A DNA stretch of 7,326 nucleotides from assembly GCA_964403545.1 (NCBI GenBank), contig CAYOGN010000025.1, positions 1 to 7,326 on the forward strand, written 5' to 3'. How positions within the stretch are numbered: position 1 is the first letter of the stretch; every line of letters starts with the position of its first letter. The notes below the pieces were generated by a model, which saw nothing but the letters and a program-made list of their open reading frames with translations, had not been told where the DNA came from and ran no database searches. This document shows, in pieces, positions 1 to 6,257 of the stretch. The DNA is from VYFG01 sp964403545. GTDB lineage: Bacteria > Pseudomonadota > Gammaproteobacteria > Arenicellales > Poriferihabitantaceae. The position numbers and the translations under genes were made by a program.

Positions 1-173
1 CCCTGATGAATCAGCCAGTTTTCAGGAAGCTATCCAGGGAATAATATAAAATACCACCTGATTCAAACATGTACCATGATTTAACAATCCCGGACCCATA
101 GCCAATAGATAACTTGACGGGTCTCCTTCTGGTTTTAGCCCAGTAAATTTTGCGACCCTGATTTATCTGATCC
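1..173. other. Left flank, no supported gene
   Basis: This stretch precedes tamA. The + strand could hold the last codons of a truncated upstream gene: one frame stops at 47-49 and another at 42-44, but 13-15 residues are too few to choose or identify. A 54-codon open frame lies on the - strand (175 down to 11) and is discussed as a finding rather than called a gene. A TTGACG hexamer at 114-119 resembles a -35 box but has no good -10 partner at normal spacing. No clear terminator or ribosome site is visible before tamA. Confidence 0.5.
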
Positions 174-1898
174 ATGATAAAGGTTCTATCAATAATCTTG
201 ATTTTCTTGATCACAGCGTTGGCGCATGCTGGCACTACGTTTAATATCAGCGGGATAGAAAATGAACTCAAAACAAATGTTGAATCCTATATCAAGGTAA
301 TCCCGGTGCCAACCGGGCCCGCTGGGCACCAGGCTTATCTGGATTCAATTAGGGAGGAATCCATCAGGGCGCTACAGGCAGTGGGTTACTACGATGCGAA
401 TGTTGATGTCAGTATCAACAGTACTGACGCAGTATCCGACCTGACTGTCTCCCTGAGCATAGAAACAGGGGCTCCAATTATTATCTCACGGCTTGTTGTG
501 AGGCTGTCTGGCGAAGGAGCGGAAGATACAATGTTTGTTAAATTGCTTGAACAACTGCCACTTAAAGAAGGTGATGTGTTTCATCATGGAAAATATGAAT
601 CGATAAAATCCAGCCTGAATACCCTTGCTGTAGAGCGAGGTTATTTCGGGGCGGAGTTTGAGGAAGCAGAGGTGAGACTTAATCGTGGTGATCGTCGTGC
701 GGAGATTGGTCTGTTATTCAATACTGCCAGCCGGTTCGTATTCGGTGAAACCACTTTGCAGGGTGATGACAAAGTCGAGCAACTGGTGCAGTCACTACGA
801 CCTTACAGGGAAGGGGATCCATACAACGCAAAACTGTTGGCAGAATACAGCCTGACGCTAAACGATACAGGTTATTTCAAGAGCGTACGGGTTCGACCTG
901 TATTGGAAGAGTCCCGCGACTATGCTGCTCCTGTGATGGTTACTGTGGAAATGAAACCAGGAAACAGCTATAAGGTTGGATTGGGTGTCAACACTGATAT
1001 CGGACCACGGATTAAGTTAAACTGGTCCCATCCACTGGCCAATAGCAAGGGGCATGGCCTTGGTGCGGATATTCAGCTGTCTGCGCTGGAGCAGTTGCTG
1101 GCCGCATACTACAAGGTGCCACTTGCTGATCCCGTGGACAATTATTTGCACTTTGAGACCGGATATCAGCGACTGGATGAGAATGATACCGATAGTGAAA
1201 AGCTTTCACTGGCCGCAAGGCGGTTCTGGAAAACACCAAACCAATGGGAAAGAATCGGTTATCTCGAGTTTGATTATGAAGATGCCACCCAGGGTAATCA
1301 GGATGATATTTATAAATTCTTCATGCCCGGAATATCCTATAGCCGCACCCGTTCACGTGGTGGATTGAACGCAAGCTGGGGTGACAGGCAGTTGTTCATT
1401 ACCGAGTTTGCCAGTAAATCGTTGGGGTCAGATGCGGATTTGATCAGACTCCATGGCAGGACAAAGTGGTTGCGCTCCTCGGAATCTGGCCACAGCCTGA
1501 CATTTCGCCTCGAACTGGGTGCAATTATGACCGACGAAATTCTGGATGTGCCACCCTCAAAGCGCTTCTTTGCTGGCGGCGACCAATCTATCCGCGGTTT
1601 TGGATATAAAGAAGTTGCACCGGTAGATAACGACGGATTACTCATTGGCGGCAAGTATCTCTCTGTGGCGAGTATGGAGGTTAGTTTTCCGGTACACAGG
1701 AACTGGAGGCTGGCTGCATTTGTTGATGCCGGCTCAGTAACAAACGACACCAGTGATTTTTCTGATCCTGCTGTTGGCGCAGGAGTCGGCGTAATATGGA
1801 AATCTCCTATCGGGCCGGTTAAGCTCTATGTTGCGAAGCCACTAAGTGATTCCGATGATTCTTTTCGAATTCATTTTTTGATTGGGCCGGAACTGTGA
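174..1898 (+). CDS. tamA: TamA, Omp85-family outer-membrane translocation and assembly module
   Basis: This encodes 574 residues, close to the 577 of E. coli TamA. TamA is the outer-membrane barrel that pairs with TamB and takes part in insertion of some outer-membrane proteins. Residues 1-19 form a Sec signal peptide: Lys3, a hydrophobic core, then AHA before a likely cleavage at Gly20. Three POTRA domains follow, at about 22-98, 100-185 and 187-262. The rest, about 265-574, is the Omp85 barrel. It carries the family motif GGDQSIRGFGY (468-478), where IRGF stands for the usual VRGF/Y of loop 6, and late barrel signatures FVDAGSV (516-522) and SPIGPVKLYVAKPL (544-557). The protein ends in GPEL, as I recall for TamA rather than the aromatic end of most barrels. 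The ATG at 174 is well fixed: an in-frame TGA sits at 168-170 and the signal peptide begins there. No strong Shine-Dalgarno is visible. tamB follows after 13 bases. Confidence 0.95.
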   Translation: MIKVLSIILIFLITALAHAGTTFNISGIENELKTNVESYIKVIPVPTGPAGHQAYLDSIREESIRALQAVGYYDANVDVSINSTDAVSDLTVSLSIETGAPIIISRLVVRLSGEGAEDTMFVKLLEQLPLKEGDVFHHGKYESIKSSLNTLAVERGYFGAEFEEAEVRLNRGDRRAEIGLLFNTASRFVFGETTLQGDDKVEQLVQSLRPYREGDPYNAKLLAEYSLTLNDTGYFKSVRVRPVLEESRDYAAPVMVTVEMKPGNSYKVGLGVNTDIGPRIKLNWSHPLANSKGHGLGADIQLSALEQLLAAYYKVPLADPVDNYLHFETGYQRLDENDTDSEKLSLAARRFWKTPNQWERIGYLEFDYEDATQGNQDDIYKFFMPGISYSRTRSRGGLNASWGDRQLFITEFASKSLGSDADLIRLHGRTKWLRSSESGHSLTFRLELGAIMTDEILDVPPSKRFFAGGDQSIRGFGYKEVAPVDNDGLLIGGKYLSVASMEVSFPVHRNWRLAAFVDAGSVTNDTSDFSDPAVGAGVGVIWKSPIGPVKLYVAKPLSDSDDSFRIHFLIGPEL

Positions 1899-1900
1899 GG
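1897..1900 (+). promoter_or_regulatory. Ribosome binding site for tamB, overlapping the tamA stop
   Basis: GAGG overlaps the tamA TGA stop (1896-1898) and ends 11 bases before the ATG at 1912, slightly long for an ideal site. A TTG at 1882 and another at 1903 are in frame with tamB, but the ATG at 1912 directly precedes the hydrophobic anchor (MNKWW...). The ribosome site position favours 1912 and suggests translational coupling with tamA. Confidence 0.5.
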
Positions 1901-1911
1901 CGTTGTGGACG

Positions 1912-4900
1912 ATGAATAAATGGTGGCTCCTGTTAATCGGCTTACCGCTCACCCTGATAATGATGCTTTCGGGTCTCGTGCTGACCCACCGGGGAAATGG
2001 CTTGTTATTGTCACTGGCAAGCCGACTGGAACCGCGGCTTTCTGTGAATCTGGAATCGGGGACTCTCCTTGGAAATCCTCGCTTGCGCGACATAGTCTGG
2101 AAATCAGACGGTCTTGAAGTGTCCCTGACGGAACTGGAATATCAAATCAATTGGGACTGTTTGCCGGAAAAAATCTGTACAAACTTCCTCAAGGCCGATG
2201 GTGTTGAAATAGTGATGCCAGCGATCAGTGAGACGAATGAAACAGACCAGGGGGTTCCGATGGAAGATTTTCGTCTTCCCGTATCGCTGGCGTTAAATAA
2301 TATCGAGTTGACCCGGGTCGGCTACCGGCAACCCGGGGTGTCTCTTGAGATGCAACATCTGTCGACAGATTTTCTGTTCGACAATGAACAGGGCGCTGTG
2401 CTGAATCCGGAATTATCCAGGCTGCTGGTTGAGATCCAGGCGGATAACCGAAGTGAGTCACAAGCGGAGGCAGAAAACTTGTTTATCGGTGATGATGGGA
2501 CCTTGAATCTGCCACAATTCAGCTCACCACTGCCAGTACAAATCAGGCAGGGGCAACTGGAAAATCTGACTCTCAATTTGCCTCAAGGTTCGCATTCCAT
2601 GAATCAGATTCGTCTTGACCTCAATCTGGTTGACAGTCTGTTATCAATTCACCGATTGGCCGTAGAAACCCGTCAATACAGGGTCAAGGTAATGGGTAAT
2701 GTTTCGCTACAGCAACAGTATCCCCTCAAGCTTGGATTAGAGTTGCTGGTGAAGCAATTCGAGCCATTTACAGGTCAGCAGATATCTTTGAACCTTGATG
2801 GTGATATGGCCAAACTGTACCCGCAGATGGAATTGTCAGGCCCGATAACAGCGCAACTCGAAGGATTTCTGTCACCATTGTCCAGGGCCATGGACCATCA
2901 GCTGAAATTTGAGTGGCAGCAATTTCAGTGGCCCCTTGATGCAGCAGCAGTATACAGGTCAACAGCGGGTGAAATTAATCTGGATGGCACATTGAAAAAC
3001 AGCAAACTGCGATTGAGCGGAGATTTCAGCGCCAGCGATTTGCCGGATAGTGAAGTGCAACTAAAAGGGAAGATTTCAGTTGAGCCGGATCTGGCAGCGC
3101 TTTCCCTCGATCAATTGCTGGTTCAAACCCTGGGTGGAAGCGCGGAATTCAATGGTGAACTCTCTATGGGCGAGAAAATCCATTGGCAGGGTGGTTTGGT
3201 TCTGGATGCAATCAATCCCGGGAAGTTTTGGCAGCAGTACACTGGCTTGTTGTCAGGTACTGCGAATAGTGATTTCACGTTATCAGGTGACGATTGGGAA
3301 TTGGCAGTAGATGCGCTCGATGTAACAGGCAGGTTAAATGAAAATAATTTTCAGCTTGGCGGAAATGTACGAGGAAATAACAGGGCAGAATGGTGGTTCA
3401 ACCAGTTTAATATCTCAAGTGGCGATAATCATTTGTTAATTGATGGATTGATTGGTGAACAGAACAATCTTGATGGTAGCCTGGCATTGAACTCACCATC
3501 ATCGCTGGTTCCGGGTGCCGCAGGTACTGTCCATGGCGGACTGAAAGTCAGGGGTACTCCTGATCAACCGGACATTACACTGGATGTGAATGGTGCGGGA
3601 TTGTCCTACGAAGAGTACCAGTTAAAACAGATTAATATTAAAGCCGACATCCGGAATATTTTCGCCGCAGCAGGCGACATTACTGTGGATGCATCAGGCG
3701 TTGATCTGGGCGTGGCCCGATTTGAAAAGCTCAATCTTCAGTTTGCCGGCGCCGAGGCGGGGCACAGTCTGGTCGCACAATTTGCGGGGCAACCGGCTTC
3801 GCTGGAATTTGAACTCCAGGGGATCCTGCAAACTGACAATGCTGAAGGTGCAAAATGGACCGGAACCATTGATCGAGCCCGTATCAGCTCAAGAGAAGGG
3901 AATTGGGACCTCACAGATGCACTTGGACTGATTTATACAAAGGGGGACTTGTCGGTAGCAGAGCATTGCTGGGCGGCGAAGCCGGCAACACTTTGTATTA
4001 TGCCTGCGACCCTGGGTGCGTCAGGCAGCTTGACAGCCGAATTGAACCATTACGAACTCGCTCGCCTGACGCCCTTGCTCTCAGATCAACTGAAAATTGT
4101 CGGCAGGTTACAGGGGTCAGCAGAAGCTGCCTGGTATCCGGACGGTAGAAAACCCACCGTGCAACTGACGGTCAATACTGACAATGCTGAATTATTCTTG
4201 CAACAACCGGAAAATAATTATCAGCTGCCGATCAAAAAATTGACCCTGAAAGCCGAATTAATTGAGGATCGCGCCGCCGCTGATATTGTTGTCGATATCC
4301 TGCAGTATGGAATATTGTCGATGAATGCTGCGGTAGAATCCCGCGAAGAACAAAAGATAATTGACGCCGAACTGCATCTAGAAGATCTCAACATCAGTGT
4401 GATCAGGGATGCTATCCCTGCATTGGACGAGTTGGAGGGAGAGGTAGTTGCCGATATCAAGTTCACTGGAAATTTATTGCGACCGGATATTGATGGCCAT
4501 CTGAACGTTACAAATGGCAAGGCAATCGGTTCATCGATACCGATAAAGCTAGTCAGCTTTCAAAATGAACTGGTGTTCGATCAATACCAGGCCAGACTGA
4601 ACGGCGAATTTACGACCGGCGATGGACAGGGAAACATAGACGGAACTCTGGACTGGAAAGACGGGTTCTCGGCTGATATCGATATCGAGGGGGAACGCCT
4701 GGAATTCGACTATCAGTCACAGGCTGTTTTATTTTTGTCACCGCAACTGAATCTGGTGAAAACTGACGATACGGTAATATTGAGTGGCGATATCCATATA
4801 CCACAAGGCCAAATCGAAATTGCCGGTTTGCCCGCGAGCTCGGTATCGCTTTCAAGCGATATCGTTATTGTCGATCAGCCGCAACAACAGCCAGAGAAAA

Positions 4901-5622
4901 ATATTCCCGTTGGTCTGGATATTAATCTTCATTTGGGTAAAAACGTCGCCGTAAATGCATTCGGATTGCAATCAAACCTTGGCGGTGATCTTTCGATCAA
5001 GAAATCCATAATATCAAGTCCCACCGTAGGGGGTGAAATATCCCTGGTCGACGGTACTTATCGAGCCTATGGCCAGGATCTGGAAATCCAGCGAGGAAAA
5101 ATAATCTTTACCGGGGCGTTTGATCATCCTTATTTGTCAATCAGGGCGATCCGAAACCCGAAAAAAACCAAAGATAATGTAATTGCCGGTGTTGTTGTGG
5201 AAGGCCCTGTTTCTGAGCCAAAGGTAGAAGTTTTTTCGCAACCGGATATGGATCAAAATAACGCCTTGTCCTATCTGTTACAGGGAAGTGCACTGGGTTC
5301 TGGTGGGGCCAATGATTCCGCTATGCTGGGAGATCTGCTGATCGCAAAAGGTGTTGGAAAAAGTGGAAATGTGCTGGGGAAAATTGGCAATTCACTGGGG
5401 GTGGAAGATCTGAAACTGGATAGCTCGGGATCAGGTGCCAGTACTGCATTAGAGGTGGGTGGGAATATTCACCCCGATGTGCAAATTAAATATAGAAAAG
5501 GCCTGTTCAATTCCCTGACCGATGTTGTCGTCCGTTATGATTTTTTACCGAATTTTTATGTCGAAGCAGTCAGTGGTGTATCCAATGCACTGGATCTTTA
5601 CTATGAATTTGAGACAGATTGA
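1912..5622 (+). CDS. tamB: TamB, inner-membrane-anchored periplasm-spanning translocation module protein
   Basis: From the ATG at 1912 this encodes 1236 residues, against about 1259 for E. coli TamB. TamB is anchored in the inner membrane, spans the periplasm as a long beta-structured groove and docks on TamA. It is implicated in outer-membrane protein assembly and, with other AsmA-like proteins, in phospholipid transport to the outer membrane. Residues about 4-25 form one hydrophobic anchor. The middle is repetitive beta-rich sequence without catalytic motifs. The C-terminal TamB (former DUF490) domain covers about 840-1236. Its signature is clear: DGTYRAYGQDLEIQRG (1047-1062) followed by a FTG...HPYLSIRAIR segment to 1081. 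The end, with AVSGVSNALDLYYEFE, matches the TamA-interacting terminus of the family. The only cysteines are C83/C89 and C686/C695. It is almost certainly co-transcribed with tamA. No frameshift or truncation is seen. Confidence 0.95.
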   Translation: MNKWWLLLIGLPLTLIMMLSGLVLTHRGNGLLLSLASRLEPRLSVNLESGTLLGNPRLRDIVWKSDGLEVSLTELEYQINWDCLPEKICTNFLKADGVEIVMPAISETNETDQGVPMEDFRLPVSLALNNIELTRVGYRQPGVSLEMQHLSTDFLFDNEQGAVLNPELSRLLVEIQADNRSESQAEAENLFIGDDGTLNLPQFSSPLPVQIRQGQLENLTLNLPQGSHSMNQIRLDLNLVDSLLSIHRLAVETRQYRVKVMGNVSLQQQYPLKLGLELLVKQFEPFTGQQISLNLDGDMAKLYPQMELSGPITAQLEGFLSPLSRAMDHQLKFEWQQFQWPLDAAAVYRSTAGEINLDGTLKNSKLRLSGDFSASDLPDSEVQLKGKISVEPDLAALSLDQLLVQTLGGSAEFNGELSMGEKIHWQGGLVLDAINPGKFWQQYTGLLSGTANSDFTLSGDDWELAVDALDVTGRLNENNFQLGGNVRGNNRAEWWFNQFNISSGDNHLLIDGLIGEQNNLDGSLALNSPSSLVPGAAGTVHGGLKVRGTPDQPDITLDVNGAGLSYEEYQLKQINIKADIRNIFAAAGDITVDASGVDLGVARFEKLNLQFAGAEAGHSLVAQFAGQPASLEFELQGILQTDNAEGAKWTGTIDRARISSREGNWDLTDALGLIYTKGDLSVAEHCWAAKPATLCIMPATLGASGSLTAELNHYELARLTPLLSDQLKIVGRLQGSAEAAWYPDGRKPTVQLTVNTDNAELFLQQPENNYQLPIKKLTLKAELIEDRAAADIVVDILQYGILSMNAAVESREEQKIIDAELHLEDLNISVIRDAIPALDELEGEVVADIKFTGNLLRPDIDGHLNVTNGKAIGSSIPIKLVSFQNELVFDQYQARLNGEFTTGDGQGNIDGTLDWKDGFSADIDIEGERLEFDYQSQAVLFLSPQLNLVKTDDTVILSGDIHIPQGQIEIAGLPASSVSLSSDIVIVDQPQQQPEKNIPVGLDINLHLGKNVAVNAFGLQSNLGGDLSIKKSIISSPTVGGEISLVDGTYRAYGQDLEIQRGKIIFTGAFDHPYLSIRAIRNPKKTKDNVIAGVVVEGPVSEPKVEVFSQPDMDQNNALSYLLQGSALGSGGANDSAMLGDLLIAKGVGKSGNVLGKIGNSLGVEDLKLDSSGSGASTALEVGGNIHPDVQIKYRKGLFNSLTDVVVRYDFLPNFYVEAVSGVSNALDLYYEFETD

Positions 5623-5654
5623 AGTTGGCGTATATCATGCTGCAAAATTGATTA

Positions 5655-5685
5655 TGGTCAGAGTACGTTGGTTGCATTGTATACT
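5655..5685 (+). promoter_or_regulatory. Candidate sigma-70 promoter for slyD
   Basis: TATACT at 5680-5685 matches the -10 consensus at five of six bases. The best -35 partner is TGGTCA at 5655-5660 (four of six), with a long 19-base spacer. Transcription would start near 5692, giving a leader of about 29 bases before the slyD ATG at 5721. It lies in the only sizeable gap between tamB and the downstream genes, which supports a separate transcript. The weak -35 keeps this tentative. Confidence 0.4.
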
Positions 5686-5702
5686 TCTAGCCCGGGATAG
5701 AA
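5685..5702. promoter_or_regulatory. Imperfect palindrome at the slyD promoter, operator-like
   Basis: TTCTAGCCCGGGATAGAA is a two-fold symmetric element with 16 of 18 positions pairing; only G5690/A5697 break symmetry. It shares its first base with the last base of the candidate -10 box and covers the expected transcription start, where a repressor could bind. It could also be a short RNA hairpin, but there is no loop and no T-tract, so it is not a good terminator for tamB. No known regulator is recognised. Confidence 0.3.
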
Positions 5703-5720
5703 TTTAATGAAATAATCAGT

Positions 5721-6203
5721 ATGCAAATAGGCAAAAATTCCGTGGTATCTTTTCACTATCGTTTATACGAAGGTGATAACGAATTAGAAAACTCGTGGGA
5801 GGAAGATCAGCCGATGCTGTATTTACACGGCAGCGGAGGATTGCTCCCGGGGCTTGAAGAGGCTTTAAAGGGGAGGGAGAAAGGAGCCGCGCTGGAGGTA
5901 ACCCTTGGGCCGGAAAAAGCGTACGGTCATCGAAAAAATTCCGGCGTTGAAAGAGTGCCGACCAAGCACCTTATGACGAAAAAAAAGCCTCGCCCCGATG
6001 ATGTGGTACAGATAAATACCCAGCATGGCCCCAGAGAGGTAGTTGTCATTAAAGTCGGACGATTCAATATCGACGTAGATACCAATCACCCGCTGGCGGG
6101 TAAAACCCTGCGTTTTGCAATTGAGGTGGTAGATGTTCGATCTGCGACAAAAGAAGAAATGGCCCACGGCCACGCTCATGGCGTTGGTGGACATCAGCAT
6201 TAG
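5721..6203 (+). CDS. slyD: SlyD-type FKBP peptidyl-prolyl cis-trans isomerase
   Basis: This encodes 160 residues and should be a cytoplasmic prolyl isomerase and folding helper; there is no signal peptide. The FKBP core is split in the SlyD manner. Residues 1-69 hold VVSFHYRLY, LLPGLEEALKG (41-51) and AYG (67-69). An insert-in-flap segment runs about 70-118. The fold then returns through VDTNHPLAGKTLRF (119-132) and IEVVDVRSAT. The tail, MAHGHAHGVGGHQH (147-160), is histidine-rich and, as in SlyD, may bind nickel or other metals. The length matches the short pseudomonad SlyD form (about 160) rather than the 196 of E. coli. The insert is unusually basic, with K87-K89 encoded by an A8 run. The ATG at 5721 is the only choice: a TAG stops the frame at 5688-5690 and no other start intervenes. 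No good Shine-Dalgarno is visible. The next gene begins 54 bases downstream. Confidence 0.88.
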   Translation: MQIGKNSVVSFHYRLYEGDNELENSWEEDQPMLYLHGSGGLLPGLEEALKGREKGAALEVTLGPEKAYGHRKNSGVERVPTKHLMTKKKPRPDDVVQINTQHGPREVVVIKVGRFNIDVDTNHPLAGKTLRFAIEVVDVRSATKEEMAHGHAHGVGGHQH

Positions 6204-6257
6204 TGCCCTTTCTCAATTGCCTGAAAAATTAACAAGTGTAAATGAGCATTGGTCACG

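Noticed and set aside
2..49. C-terminal end of an upstream + strand gene
   Set aside because: Two frames are open to the left edge and stop at 47-49 and 42-44, giving 15 or 13 residues. Neither is identifiable and the frames cannot be told apart, so no partial gene is called.
114..142. Promoter for tamA starting from TTGACG at 114
   Set aside because: The hexamer is a good -35, but no TATAAT-like hexamer lies 16-18 bases downstream; the nearest AT-rich candidates are at wrong spacing.
1882..1911. TamB start at TTG 1882 overlapping tamA
   Set aside because: It would add ten polar residues ahead of the membrane anchor. The ATG at 1912 fits the family N-terminus and has GAGG upstream.
5161..5168. 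A7 run in tamB as a frameshift site
   Set aside because: The run is followed by C, but the A AAA AAC heptamer is not in the required register, and the TamB signature continues normally in the same frame on both sides.
5623..5650. Rho-independent terminator after tamB
   Set aside because: No GC-rich hairpin followed by T residues is present; the only palindrome in the gap lacks a loop and T-tract.
5865..6200. 111-codon - strand open frame opposite slyD
   Set aside because: It mirrors the well-supported slyD gene, has no recognisable family features, and is best explained as a shadow.
6204..6257. Terminator or promoter between slyD and the M24 gene
   Set aside because: There is no stem with a T-tract. 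TTGCCT at 6217 with TAAATG at 6239 is a poor promoter match and would place the transcript start almost on the start codon.
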